From assembly GCA_012522635.1 (NCBI GenBank), contig JAAYKA010000036.1:1-50964 (forward strand): DNA of 50,964 nt, read 5' to 3'. Source of the stretch: Candidatus Cloacimonadota bacterium (GTDB lineage: Bacteria; Cloacimonadota; Cloacimonadia; Cloacimonadales; Cloacimonadaceae). Shown one piece after another: positions 35,415-44,565 of this stretch. The notes under the pieces are model-generated. The model ran no database searches, was not told the DNA's origin, and saw nothing but the letters and a program-made list of their open reading frames with translations. The number at the start of each line of letters is the position of its first letter. Position 1 is the first letter of the stretch. The position numbers and the translations under genes were made by a program.

Positions 35415-36449
35415 TTAGTCAATAAAAATAACTTTGTCTTCCGGAGTGCGGCATTCCTCAATCTCTCCGATGACCAGTGCCTGAGTCGCGTGTATAAACT
35501 CTGAAGCGAAGGCTGGATCGATCACAGCTATCATGCCGATGCCCAGATTGAAGGTTTCCAACATGCTCTCGCGGTCCAAATCGCCGCTTTCCCGCAACCA
35601 TCTGAATAGTGGCGGGATTTCGTGGTCGGCATAGCTCACGTAGGCGCAGAGACCTTCCGGGATTATCCGTTTCAAGTTTCCGGGAATTCCTCCGCCGGTG
35701 ATGTGAGCCAAACCATGCAAGCGTGTATCGGAAAGCAGGGGTCTCAAAAGCGGCAGATAGCTGGTGTGCACGCTGAGAAGCAGGTCGGCAACCGTTGCGC
35801 CAAGCTCTGGCACAAAATCGTTCACGCCCAATCCCAGCCGCTCGAACACAACCTTGCGGGCGAGGGAATATCCGTTGGTTTGAAGTCCACTGCTTGGAAT
35901 TCCCGCAAGGATATCTCCTTTTTTAATTCTTCCAGCCGGCAAAAGACGCGATTTTTCCACCACGCCCACGATGGTTCCAACCAGGTCGAAATCCCCACTT
36001 TGATAGAATCCGGGCATTTCCGCCATCTCGCCTCCAATCAGGGCGCAACCATTTTCCCGACAGGCCTTGGCCATGCCTGAAATGATTTCGCGAACGATTT
36101 CGGGCTCCATTTTGCCCAGACCGATGTAATCCAAAAAGAAAAGCGGTTCTGCGCCTTGGACCAGGATGTCGTTCACGCAGTGGTTCACCAAGTCCTGGCC
36201 AACAGTGTTATAACGTTCGGCCATGATTGCCACACGCAGTTTCGTGCCCACACCATCGGTGCTGGCCACCAAAACGGGGTCCGCGAAGTTTTCTTTGTTG
36301 AACCCAAAGAGGGCGCCAAAGCTGCCCAAGTCGCTCAAAACGTTTGGGTTGTAGGTGCTTTTTGCCAGGTCGCGGATGCTGTCAACGGCTTGTTCGCCAG
36401 CTTGGATGTCCACTCCGGCGCTACGGTAATCCAGTTTTTTGTCGTTCAT
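35415..36449 (-). CDS. purM: Phosphoribosylformylglycinamidine cyclo-ligase
   Basis: PurM closes the imidazole ring in purine synthesis, making aminoimidazole ribonucleotide with ATP. The 344-residue protein matches the family from DYRSAGVDIQAGEQAVDSI, through VASTDGVGTKLRVA, GQDLVNHCVNDI and GGEMAEMPGFY, to ITGGGIPGNLKRIIPEG. It has full length. The small membrane-protein gene lies 100 bases upstream on the same strand. No other purine genes are in the window. Confidence 0.96.
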   Translation of the reverse strand: MNDKKLDYRSAGVDIQAGEQAVDSIRDLAKSTYNPNVLSDLGSFGALFGFNKENFADPVLVASTDGVGTKLRVAIMAERYNTVGQDLVNHCVNDILVQGAEPLFFLDYIGLGKMEPEIVREIISGMAKACRENGCALIGGEMAEMPGFYQSGDFDLVGTIVGVVEKSRLLPAGRIKKGDILAGIPSSGLQTNGYSLARKVVFERLGLGVNDFVPELGATVADLLLSVHTSYLPLLRPLLSDTRLHGLAHITGGGIPGNLKRIIPEGLCAYVSYADHEIPPLFRWLRESGDLDRESMLETFNLGIGMIAVIDPAFASEFIHATQALVIGEIEECRTPEDKVIFID

Positions 36450-36548
36450 TGCTTTGTGCTCAAGACCAAATCACGGAAGTGGCGGACTTTTTCTGCAAGC
36501 CCGCCATTTCCAAATTAAACAGCCCAGTCAAGCTGAAATCCGAAACCT

Positions 36549-36764
36549 TCATTGCTGTCCTTCCGGATTTGGTTCATTTTGTTCGCTGCCGGGGTCAACG
36601 AATTCCACCTTTGGTTCATCGCTTTTCCCAACATTATCTAACCGGTGCAGCGCATACAAGATAGCGATTAACGCCAAGACCATGATGACCAGGCGTTTCC
36701 AGTCGTAGGTCTTCTTTCGCTTGTCTTGCCAGCGTTCCCGATATTTTTCATCAACATCAGTCAT
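36549..36764 (-). CDS. Small single-helix membrane protein
   Basis: A 71-residue protein with a strongly charged N-terminus (residues 5-20), one membrane helix (about 25-42, LVIMVLALIAILYALHRL) and an acidic Pro/Glu tail ending in EGQQ. It lies 18 bases after the aminotransferase gene on the same strand, with only a weak ribosome site (GGA). The charge-helix-charge design suggests a real N-in inner-membrane protein. No family is recognised. Confidence 0.6.
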   Translation of the reverse strand: MTDVDEKYRERWQDKRKKTYDWKRLVIMVLALIAILYALHRLDNVGKSDEPKVEFVDPGSEQNEPNPEGQQ

Positions 36765-36782
36765 GTTTGTTCCAAAAGAATA

Positions 36783-37985
36783 TTATGAGCGCAGCTCGCT
36801 GAGGAACTGGGCAAAACGCTGAACACCTTTTTGGAGGTTTTCCATGCTGTTGGCATAGGAAAAGCGCACATTGCTGTCGATTCCGAAAGACTCTCCGGAA
36901 ACCAAGGCCACGTAGTGTTTTTCCAATAGGGCTTCGCAGAATTGACCGCTGGTTGTGATGCCCAGATTGTTGTTTTTTAAATACCAATCGATGTTTGGCA
37001 TGATATAAAACGCGCCCTGGGGCTTGAACACGCTGATGTGGGGGAGTTTGCTGAGTTCTTGATACAAAAAATCACGGCGTTTTTCAAATTCAGCGCGCAT
37101 TTTCTCGATGGAATCATCTTCTTCATCGAGAGCGGTAACACAGGCTTTTTGGGTGATGGAATTCACGCAGGAAGTGGCGTGGGCCTGAACTCTGCCAGCG
37201 GCGGCAATGATGTGGGCTGGACCAACCGCATAGCCAAGCCTCCATCCTGTCATGGCATAGGCTTTGGAAACCCCATTCACAATCACAGTCCGTTCTTTGA
37301 TTTCGGGTCCCAATGCTGCGATGGAAACATGCTCGATGCCGTCATAGACAAGGCGTTCATAAATCTCGTCGGAGATTACCAGGATGTCGTGTTCCACGCA
37401 AACCTGGGCAAGCGCTTCCAGTTCGGAACGAGTGTAAACCGTCCCGGTTGGATTGCTGGGGCTGTTCATCATCAACACTTTGGCACAGGGATTTTCCTGG
37501 ATGGCGTGGCGCAGTTCATCCGCCGTGAGCCTGTAGGAATTCTCTTCTTTTGTAGGAATAATCACGGGTTCGGCATTCGCCAACATGGCTTGGGAAGGGT
37601 AGCTGACCCAATATGGGGCGGGAATTAAAACCTGGTCCTGAGCGTCGCAAACCGCGATGAGAATGTTCACGATGGAAGCTTTCGCGCCGGGAGAAACCAG
37701 AACCTGTTTGGGGTCGTAATCCAAGCCATTTTCGCGTTTGAATTTGCCACAGATGGCTTTACGCAGTTCGATAATACCCGCGTTTGCCGTGTAGCGGGTG
37801 AAGTTCGCGTCAATCGCTGCATGGGCGGATTTTTTGATGTATTCGGGTGTGTCGAAATCGGGTTCACCCACGCCAAAATTAATGACGTCGTGTCCTGCCG
37901 CTGCCATTTCTTTGGCTCGGGCGGAGAGAGCAAGTGTTGGTGAGGGTTTCACCAACTTGATTCGGTTGGAGATTTTGATCGCCAT
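36783..37985 (-). CDS. Pyridoxal-phosphate aminotransferase, aspartate aminotransferase type
   Basis: A 400-residue class I aminotransferase, most like AspB/AspC of the 1-beta/gamma group. Visible are INFGVGEPDFDTP near the start, NSPSNPTG, ISDEIYERLVYDG and the PLP lysine K241 in GVSKAYAMTGWRLGYA. It would exchange amino groups between aspartate or a related amino acid and 2-oxoglutarate, useful in an amino-acid fermenter. AAGGAAA precedes the ATG. The exact substrate is not certain from sequence. Confidence 0.9.
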   Translation of the reverse strand: MAIKISNRIKLVKPSPTLALSARAKEMAAAGHDVINFGVGEPDFDTPEYIKKSAHAAIDANFTRYTANAGIIELRKAICGKFKRENGLDYDPKQVLVSPGAKASIVNILIAVCDAQDQVLIPAPYWVSYPSQAMLANAEPVIIPTKEENSYRLTADELRHAIQENPCAKVLMMNSPSNPTGTVYTRSELEALAQVCVEHDILVISDEIYERLVYDGIEHVSIAALGPEIKERTVIVNGVSKAYAMTGWRLGYAVGPAHIIAAAGRVQAHATSCVNSITQKACVTALDEEDDSIEKMRAEFEKRRDFLYQELSKLPHISVFKPQGAFYIMPNIDWYLKNNNLGITTSGQFCEALLEKHYVALVSGESFGIDSNVRFSYANSMENLQKGVQRFAQFLSELRS

Positions 37986-38009
37986 TTGGGTTTCCTTATA
38001 TTCTATATT

Positions 38010-39011
38010 TTATTTATTTTTTTTATTTGCCATCAGCAGCACCAGGACACAGGTATTCACAATATCTTCGCGGGAACTGCCTCGGGAGAGGTCGCAAACG
38101 GGTGACGCCAATCCCTGGATGATGGGGCCGATTGCTTCTGCTTTCGCGAAGCGTTGAACCAGCTTGTAGCCGATGTTTCCAGCTTGGAGGTCTGGAAAAA
38201 TGAGGGTATTCGCGTCTCCGGCAACTTTGCTGTCCGGAGCTTTCATTTTGGCAATGTGGGGCACGATGGCGGCGTCGAGCTGCAATTCACCGTCAAAGTC
38301 GAAATCCACCTTGCGGTCGCTGAGAATCTTTTTTGCCAACTGAACTTTTTCCACTTTTTCATGTTTGGCACTGCCGCGGGTGGAAAAAGAAAGCAACGCC
38401 ACTTTTGGTTCGTCTCCCAAAATGGCTCTGCGGGTGGAAGCTGTGCTGATGGCAATATCAGCCAATTGCTCAGCATCGGGATCGGGCACCACCGCGCAAT
38501 CCGCAAAGAAATATACTCTGTCTTGACACAGATAATCCAAAACCACCATGATGAAACAGCTGGAAACCGTTTTTACACCCTGGGTTACGCCCACAACTTG
38601 GAGCGCGGCACGCATGACGTCGGCTGTGGTGCTTTCAGCTCCGGCAACCATTCCGTCTGCGTAGCCAAATTTCACAAGCAGGGCGCCAAAAAACAGCTCT
38701 TTCAAAACGGTTTGGTCAGCTTGTTCGCGGGTTATGCCTTTTTCGCGGCGGCGTTCATAGTAATAGTCTGCAAATTTGTCGATTTCGCTGAAATCTGCTG
38801 GATTGTAGATGGTGGCACGGCTGATGTCGAGATCCAGAATCTCTGCCCGAGACTTGATTGCCTCGGGGTCGCCCACCAGGATGATGTCCGCAATTTCCTC
38901 ACGCATAACTATGTCTGCTGCTTGAAGTGTCCTGGTGTCCAGGCTTTCAGGCAGTACAATGCGCCCTTCAAGGGGCTTGGCTTTGGCTCTAAGTTCTGTG
39001 ATTATGTCCAT
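38010..39011 (-). CDS. pta: Phosphate acetyltransferase
   Basis: Pta swaps CoA for phosphate on acetyl-CoA, giving acetyl phosphate, from which acetate kinase makes ATP. The 333-residue single-domain form has the conserved FADCAVVPDPDAEQLADIA, VAGDANTLIFPDLQAGNIGYK and DLSRGSSREDIVN motifs. It starts inside the last 23 bases of glyS. Acetate kinase is not next to it. A phosphate butyryltransferase is a related alternative, but the Pta-type motifs are clear. Confidence 0.9.
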   Translation of the reverse strand: MDIITELRAKAKPLEGRIVLPESLDTRTLQAADIVMREEIADIILVGDPEAIKSRAEILDLDISRATIYNPADFSEIDKFADYYYERRREKGITREQADQTVLKELFFGALLVKFGYADGMVAGAESTTADVMRAALQVVGVTQGVKTVSSCFIMVVLDYLCQDRVYFFADCAVVPDPDAEQLADIAISTASTRRAILGDEPKVALLSFSTRGSAKHEKVEKVQLAKKILSDRKVDFDFDGELQLDAAIVPHIAKMKAPDSKVAGDANTLIFPDLQAGNIGYKLVQRFAKAEAIGPIIQGLASPVCDLSRGSSREDIVNTCVLVLLMANKKNK

Positions 39012-41118
39012 TGTTTTCTATATTCCTTACGTTTTCATTATCTATCACCAGTTTGCTGATGTCTGCAACACGCAGAAATTCTTTTTTCACATCCCGCAAC
39101 AATGCCTGTCGGTTTTTGCGCAAGGCTGGGTTTTCGCAGTTCACCAGTACAGCGTCGAAAAAGGCGTCGATGCTGGCGCCATATTCCACCAGGCTTGCGA
39201 TTGCTTCATGATAATCGTTTTTATTCAGGCTGGCGTCAATTTGGGTGTGCAGGCTTTTTAATCCTGCGTGCAGTTCACTTTCAGGGGCTTCTTCAAAAAG
39301 GCTTTCGTCCAAAAGTGGCAGATCGTCTTCTTCATTGATGATGTTTGCCACACGTTTGAACCCAATCACCAGCCGCAGAAAGTCATCCCGTCCGCGGTAG
39401 CTTTGCAGCGCGAGACCTCGATTTTTCAGATCGGAAAGGTTTCCCAGGGAAAGGTGTTTCAGGCTGTCGATTACGTCGTAGTCCAGTTTAAGCTGGCTGA
39501 GCAGCCAATGCACCCGCTGGGTGAAAAATGCCTGCAGGTCTGCCGCGGCACTGGGTACTGTTTGGGTTTGTTTGTTGATGAGCCCGAGGCAAAAATCCAG
39601 GATTTCGGAAAAATCCAGATTCCAGTTTCGCTGAACGATTATCTGTACCACACCATTTGCGGCGCGACGGAGCGCGAAAGGGTCTGCGGAACCAGTTGGA
39701 GCCTGGCCGATGCCGATGATACCGGAAACGCTGTCCAGTTTATCGGCAACCGCAAGCACAGCGCCAATCACGCTTTCAGGCAAAGTATCGTTCGGACCTC
39801 TTGGCTGGTAGTGCTCTCCGATGGCTTGCGCAACGTCTGGATTTTCCCCAGCCGCCAGCGCGTATTGTTGGCCAATGTAGCCCTGTAATCTGGTAAATTC
39901 TTTTTCGCCCAGCATGTTTGTAACCAGATCCGTTTTGCAAAGTTTTGCGGCGCGGAGGGTTAGCTCAGTCGTTTTTTCGTCAAGCCCCAGCTTCTGGCAG
40001 ATATGCTCCGCGATTTGGATGATGCGCTTGGTTTTATCCGCCATTGAGCCCAGTTGGGATTGAAAAACCACTTCCTCAAGCTGTGGCAGCCATTCTTCCA
40101 GCGGCTTTTTGGTGTCTTCCTCAAAATACCACAAAGCGTCGGAAAGCCTGGCGGAGACAACTTTTTCGTTGCCTTTGCGGATGAGTTCGGCAGAAGCCGG
40201 GTCACCATTGGACACAAAAACGAAGGTGTTGCTCAGTTTTCCCTCTGCGTCACGCACCCAATAGTATTTCTGGTTTTGGCTGATGGTGGAACTGATAATT
40301 CTTTGGGGCAGGGAGAGGAATTCCGGGCTGAATTCTGCCACCACCGCGCTTGGAGATTCGGTGAGGTCTGTATTTGTGTCGGTCAGGTTCTCATCTTTCG
40401 CAATTTCATGCCCGGCAGGCAGTTCCACACTGGCAAGTTCATTTTGCAGCTTTTCACGCCGGACGCTGCGGTCGGCCAAAACGCGGTTGTCTTTTAAAAT
40501 ATCAAGATATGATTGCGGGGAGTTTATCTTCAAAGGTTTGTCCAAGGCGAGCCAGCGGTTGCCGAAACTGAAGCTTCCGCTCTTCACTCCCGCGATTTCC
40601 AGTTCGATAATTTCTTCGCCCCAAAGCACACAAAGCCAGCGCAGAGGACGGGATAAAGCGAGGTGGGAATCATTCCACACCATGGTTTTATCGAAAGGAA
40701 GGCGGCTGATGAGGCTGGGAATCCATTCCTGGAGAATGGCCTTGGTTTGGCGTCCTTTTTGGATTTGGTTCAAAACGATGAATTCGCCGCGTGCGGAGCT
40801 TTCGATTTCGATGTCTTCAGGCTTGGCGTTGTTCTTTTTCAAAAAACCCAGGGCGGGGGGCAGGAGCTCTCCGGCTTCGTTGAAGGCTATCTTCTTGGCG
40901 GGGCCGATTTTATGGACGGCAAGATCTTCCTGCCTTTCCTGGAGTCCAAAAACCAGCAGGAAAAAACGTCTGGGGCTGGAACTTGCCTGAACTTTGGCAT
41001 ATTCCAAGCCGGAATCGCGGGCCAGGGTTTCGAAGGAGGAGAGGATATAGTCCACCGCAGGTCGGAGCTGAGTGGCAGGCACTTCCTCCATTCCAATTTC
41101 AAGCAAAAAATCCCGCAT
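38989..41118 (-). CDS. glyS: Glycyl-tRNA synthetase beta subunit
   Basis: The beta chain of the bacterial alpha2beta2 glycyl-tRNA synthetase binds tRNA and carries an HD-like middle domain and a DALR-type anticodon-binding end. The 709-residue protein has the expected start (FLLEIGMEEVPATQL), SSPRRFFLLV, RKGNEKVVSARLSDA, DKTKRI and the PTGSADPFALRRAANGVVQI motif. The alpha gene glyQ is not adjacent; the gene upstream encodes a PorV-like protein instead. Confidence 0.95.
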   Translation of the reverse strand: MRDFLLEIGMEEVPATQLRPAVDYILSSFETLARDSGLEYAKVQASSSPRRFFLLVFGLQERQEDLAVHKIGPAKKIAFNEAGELLPPALGFLKKNNAKPEDIEIESSARGEFIVLNQIQKGRQTKAILQEWIPSLISRLPFDKTMVWNDSHLALSRPLRWLCVLWGEEIIELEIAGVKSGSFSFGNRWLALDKPLKINSPQSYLDILKDNRVLADRSVRREKLQNELASVELPAGHEIAKDENLTDTNTDLTESPSAVVAEFSPEFLSLPQRIISSTISQNQKYYWVRDAEGKLSNTFVFVSNGDPASAELIRKGNEKVVSARLSDALWYFEEDTKKPLEEWLPQLEEVVFQSQLGSMADKTKRIIQIAEHICQKLGLDEKTTELTLRAAKLCKTDLVTNMLGEKEFTRLQGYIGQQYALAAGENPDVAQAIGEHYQPRGPNDTLPESVIGAVLAVADKLDSVSGIIGIGQAPTGSADPFALRRAANGVVQIIVQRNWNLDFSEILDFCLGLINKQTQTVPSAAADLQAFFTQRVHWLLSQLKLDYDVIDSLKHLSLGNLSDLKNRGLALQSYRGRDDFLRLVIGFKRVANIINEEDDLPLLDESLFEEAPESELHAGLKSLHTQIDASLNKNDYHEAIASLVEYGASIDAFFDAVLVNCENPALRKNRQALLRDVKKEFLRVADISKLVIDNENVRNIENNGHNHRT

Positions 41119-41135
41119 CTTTGTTTTCCCTGTTT

Positions 41136-42098
41136 TTAAGGCAGCGTCATGCTCAGACTAAGTTGGTTCAACAATCCAAGGCCTCCGTAGGAAGCAACTC
41201 CATAATCCACGCGGTAGTTTTTCCATTTCCAGCCGGCTCCCAGGGAAAATCCTGAAAGCAGGGCAAATGTGCCGCCGGTATAGCCGTCTGAAGCGCTGGA
41301 ACGGAATCCGGCTCGGATATCCAAGGCTGGATGCGGCTCGTATTCAACGCCCAGCTTTGCCACGATGTTTTCTCCGGTGGCTTTGCCAATTTCAAAATTT
41401 CCCTTGGCTTGAGGGTTGAATTGGAAGCTGAGTCCCGCTGCAAAAGTGAGGGGCAAATCTTCTCTGCCACTTGTTTCGGAATATTTTTTAAGCTGAAAAC
41501 CCAGATTGCGCACGCTGACACCAACCTTCAGTTTTTCATTTGCAGGATGGTGCATGAGCCCCAAGTCCATCATCGCCGCCGCCGCGTTTTTATCATCAAT
41601 TTGATCGTAAACCACCTTCAATGTGCCGCCCACATCCACCATGTCGGAAATGTATTTTGCCAGGGAAGCAGAAGCCACGATGTCGTTGGCGCCGAAGTAT
41701 TCTCCGGTTGAAACAAGGTTTCCATGTTGATCCATTTCGGTGCGTTCGATGGAGCCCATATTCATATATTTGAGGGCAAAACCCCAGGCTGTGAAACGGT
41801 TTTTGGGCCAGAGAAATTGGATTTGACCACCCTGGGAACCCACAAAGGAACTGGTGAAGGTGCTGCCAACCTCGTTGGCTTGCATTTTTAGGATGGAAGC
41901 GGGGTTGAAATGCAGCCCGTCGGGACTGCCAGCTTCTCCGGTGAGGGATTGTCCCATCGCAATGGCGCGGGCGGAATGAACATTTTTAAGGCTGGCAAAG
42001 CCTGTGGTGCCAGCGTTTTCATTCACTCCCGCGAAAAGGAGGCAGGCGCTAAGCGTCCAGACTGCCAGAAATAAGGTCTTGAATTTTAAGAACTTCAT
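41136..42098 (-). CDS. PorV/PorQ-like outer membrane protein
   Basis: A 320-residue predicted barrel with a signal peptide (residues 1-23). The start of the mature part (ASLKNVHSARAIAMGQSLTG, then DGLHFNPASI) has the family pattern of a conserved Ala-Arg-Ala-Met-Gly turn and an Asn-Pro-Ala motif. It ends in beta segments (LLNQLSLSMTLP). This is the second such protein in the window and lacks the Ca-loop repeat. Its ATG lies 50 bases inside the end of the PTS IIA-like gene, with GGAG before it. Its partner cargo is not evident here. Confidence 0.78.
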   Translation of the reverse strand: MKFLKFKTLFLAVWTLSACLLFAGVNENAGTTGFASLKNVHSARAIAMGQSLTGEAGSPDGLHFNPASILKMQANEVGSTFTSSFVGSQGGQIQFLWPKNRFTAWGFALKYMNMGSIERTEMDQHGNLVSTGEYFGANDIVASASLAKYISDMVDVGGTLKVVYDQIDDKNAAAAMMDLGLMHHPANEKLKVGVSVRNLGFQLKKYSETSGREDLPLTFAAGLSFQFNPQAKGNFEIGKATGENIVAKLGVEYEPHPALDIRAGFRSSASDGYTGGTFALLSGFSLGAGWKWKNYRVDYGVASYGGLGLLNQLSLSMTLP

Positions 42099-42540
42099 GG
42101 TGGAGCTCCGCTGGGTTATTTGTGTTTATCAGGGCTTGGCGGTTTGCATCTTCGCGCAAATGTTCGGAAATGGCGCGCAGAACTTTCATATATTCCTTGC
42201 CCGAGTTTTGAGGGACGGCTATCATGAAAACCAAATGCACGGGAAGGTCGTCAACACTTTGAAAATCCAAGGGGTTACGCAACAGGCAGACTGCCGCTTT
42301 CAGGCAGCTTACACTGAGGTCGCGGGCGTGGGGGATGGCCACACCTTTGCCGATGCCTGTGCTCATAATGTCTTCCCTGCCGTTCACGGCGTCCAAAAAG
42401 CGTTTTGGGCTGTTCAGGCACCCGCTCTTCGCCAAAATGGAACACAGATATTCGAGGCATTCCGCCTTGGAGGGGAAGCCATCAATGATTTCCACAAGCT
42501 CGGGCTCAAAGAGTCCGTTAATTTTCACAGCATTTTCCAT
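42049..42540 (-). CDS. PTS IIA-like (PtsN/fructose type) phosphocarrier protein
   Basis: A 163-residue EIIA domain of the mannitol/fructose class. The phospho-accepting histidine is H71 in GKGVAIPHARD. No IIB or IIC domain is attached or adjacent, so a regulatory PtsN-type role is more likely than sugar transport. Start ATG 42540 is chosen by family alignment; ATG 42552 or 42579 are possible, and none has a strong ribosome site. Its end overlaps the PorV-like gene by 50 bases. Confidence 0.85.
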   Translation of the reverse strand: MENAVKINGLFEPELVEIIDGFPSKAECLEYLCSILAKSGCLNSPKRFLDAVNGREDIMSTGIGKGVAIPHARDLSVSCLKAAVCLLRNPLDFQSVDDLPVHLVFMIAVPQNSGKEYMKVLRAISEHLREDANRQALINTNNPAELHHEVLKIQDLISGSLDA

Positions 42541-42632
42541 AGTGATTGGCATGCTTTTTGGGCGGCGGCATTGTGTCAACCAAATTTTGCCGCCCGCTTT
42601 TCAAAAATGGATTTTCGGGTTCCCGGCAAAGA

Positions 42633-42661
42633 TTTTCCTTGATTGATTCCGGGCTTATAAT
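42633..42661 (+). promoter_or_regulatory. Candidate promoter of the ribH operon
   Basis: A perfect TATAAT at 42656-42661 lies 17 bases after TTTTCC (42633-42638), a weak -35 box. The -10 box is inside CTTATAATAATCT (42654-42666), a 13-base sequence found again at 49352-49364. No FMN riboswitch pattern is visible in the leader. Confidence 0.5.
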
Positions 42662-42708
42662 AATCTGGCATATCTTGAAAAAAATCCTTGTAAAAAGGAG
42701 CTAACATA

Positions 42709-43170
42709 ATGAAAGCTATAGAAGGTAAGCTTACCTCAAAAGGTTACAGGTTCGCCCTGGTGGTGAGCCGTTTCAACGAGCTGATTAGCACAAAACTGCT
42801 GGAAGGAGCGCTTGATTGCCTCCGCCGGCACGAAGTGAAGGAAGAGGAAATCACCACCATCTGGGTGCCAGGTGCCTTCGAGATTCCGCAGGTGGCAAAA
42901 TTAGCCGCCTCCAAGGAAGAATTCGATGCCGTCATCTGCCTGGGCGCTGTCATCAGGGGCGGAACCCCACATTTTGATTATGTCGCCGCCGAAGTCAGCA
43001 AAGGTGTGGCGCATGTCGCGCTGAGCCAAGGCAAACCCGTGATTTTTGGTGTTTTAACCACTGACACCATCGAGCAGGCGCTGGAACGTGCCGGCACCAA
43101 AGCTGGGAACAAGGGCTTCGCTGCTGCCAGCGCGGCTTTGGAAATGCTGAACCTGATGGCGGAATTTTAA
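42709..43170 (+). CDS. ribH: 6,7-dimethyl-8-ribityllumazine synthase
   Basis: RibH condenses 5-amino-6-ribitylaminouracil with dihydroxybutanone phosphate, the step before riboflavin, and forms an icosahedral or pentameric shell. The 153-residue protein is full length. It shows [19 protein letters not shown], the [12 protein letters not shown] motif with catalytic H88, and [23 protein letters not shown] precedes the ATG. nusB follows after two bases, a widespread ribH-nusB pairing. Confidence 0.97.
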   Translation: MKAIEGKLTSKGYRFALVVSRFNELISTKLLEGALDCLRRHEVKEEEITTIWVPGAFEIPQVAKLAASKEEFDAVICLGAVIRGGTPHFDYVAAEVSKGVAHVALSQGKPVIFGVLTTDTIEQALERAGTKAGNKGFAAASAALEMLNLMAEF

Positions 43171-43172
43171 CC

Positions 43173-43643
43173 TTGGGACTGCGGCGCAAAGCCCGCGAAC
43201 TTGCGGCCAAAACCCTTTACGCTCTGGATTTTCAAGAGATTGACCCGCAATTTCGTGAATATCAGATGCTGAGCTGCTATCCAGATTTGATGGCTCAGGT
43301 GGCAGAATTGGACAAGCTTGAAAACCAGGCGAGAGCGGTGGATTTTGCCGACGATTTGGTTAAAAACACGGTGATAAACTTGGAGCAAATCCAGGCTGAA
43401 ATTGAAAAACACAGCGAAAACTGGAGTCTGGAAGCCATTTCCAAAATGGATTTAAGTATTCTGAATATAGCGGTTTACGAACTTATGTTCACTGGCACAC
43501 CACCGCCGGTGGTGATTAACGAAGCCCTCGAGATTGCCAAAAAATTTTGTGGCGAGGGTTCCGTGGCTTTTCTAAACGGCGTGCTGGATTCTGTTAACAA
43601 AGAAATGCGCGCTCGGGAAAAAATCAACGGCCTGTCAGGCTGA
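43173..43643 (+). CDS. nusB: Transcription antitermination factor NusB
   Basis: NusB binds boxA RNA with NusE (S10) in rRNA antitermination complexes. The 156-residue all-helical protein starts RRKARELAAKTLYALDFQ and has the family pattern NWSLEAISKMDLSILNIAVYEL followed by PPVVINEALEIAKKF and FLNGVLDSV. The start is TTG at 43173, directly after the ribH stop. The glycosyltransferase gene follows after nine bases. Confidence 0.96.
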   Translation: MGLRRKARELAAKTLYALDFQEIDPQFREYQMLSCYPDLMAQVAELDKLENQARAVDFADDLVKNTVINLEQIQAEIEKHSENWSLEAISKMDLSILNIAVYELMFTGTPPPVVINEALEIAKKFCGEGSVAFLNGVLDSVNKEMRAREKINGLSG

Positions 43644-43652
43644 GGCGGTATT

Positions 43653-44549
43653 TTGAAAAAAGACGAGCTAATTTGTTCACTGGGAGTTTTTGCCCACAAC
43701 GAAGCGGCGAACATCATTCCGCTGCTCAAGGCACTCTGTGCCCAAAAGCTGAACCGTGCCGAAATAGCGGAAATCATCGTGGTTTCCAGTGCCAGCACAG
43801 ATGGCACGGACGAACTGGTGGAAACCTTTGCCCAAAGCGAACCCCGGGTAAAACTTATCCGTCAAGCCAAGCGCGAAGGCAAATCCAGCGCCATTAATCT
43901 CTTTATCGCGCAGGCTTCATCGCCCATCCTGATTGTGATTTCCGGTGATGTAATTCCCGCAGCCACAACGATTGAAAAGCTTGCTCTCACCTTTTTGGAC
44001 CCTAAAGTGGGCGCCAGTGGTGGCAGGCCTTTGCCTGTTAACCCGCAAAACACTTTCATGGGCTTCGCGGTGCATCTGCTCTGGCGTTTGCATCATCGCA
44101 TGGCTCTAATCTCGCCCAAACTGGGGGAAATGATAGCTTTTCGCAAATTGATGGATTCCATCCCTGCCGAATCCGCTGTGGATGAAGCCAGCATCGAGGC
44201 GATTGTTCGTTCCGAAGGTCTTGAACTGCGATACGTTCCAGACGCCATCATCAATAACAAGGGACCGCTGAACCTGAGGGATTTCATCAAACAGCGCCGC
44301 CGCATCCAAAACGGACATCTCTGGCTGAAGCGTCATCAGGATTACAGCGTGATTTCCCAGGATGGCGGCACCCTTTTCAGGATTCTGCTGGCGGAATTGT
44401 TGGAATTTCCCGCCTCAGCGCCCAAAGTATTTGCCGTCATGGCTTTGGAGATGTATTGTCGCCTACTGGGCTCCTGGGATTTCCACGTTAAAGGAAAGAA
44501 CCCCTTCGCTTGGGACATCGCTCGCTCCACAAAGGATTTGAAAAAATGA
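43653..44549 (+). CDS. Family 2 glycosyltransferase
   Basis: A 298-residue GT-A fold transferase. The N-terminus GVFAHNEAANIIPLLKAL and SSASTDGTDELV are the nucleotide-sugar-binding start of family 2, and a VISGDVIP segment stands where the metal-binding DXD motif usually is. No transmembrane helix is obvious. The TTG start has GAGGCGG upstream. The radical SAM gene follows directly; no other cell-surface sugar genes lie close, so the acceptor is unknown. Confidence 0.85.
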   Translation: MKKDELICSLGVFAHNEAANIIPLLKALCAQKLNRAEIAEIIVVSSASTDGTDELVETFAQSEPRVKLIRQAKREGKSSAINLFIAQASSPILIVISGDVIPAATTIEKLALTFLDPKVGASGGRPLPVNPQNTFMGFAVHLLWRLHHRMALISPKLGEMIAFRKLMDSIPAESAVDEASIEAIVRSEGLELRYVPDAIINNKGPLNLRDFIKQRRRIQNGHLWLKRHQDYSVISQDGGTLFRILLAELLEFPASAPKVFAVMALEMYCRLLGSWDFHVKGKNPFAWDIARSTKDLKK

Positions 44550-44565
44550 TGGAGTGGCTTCCCTG

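Noticed and set aside
42580-42708. Possible FMN riboswitch before ribH
   Set aside because: The spacing is about 130 bases and the conserved FMN-element strings are absent; only a promoter-like box was found.
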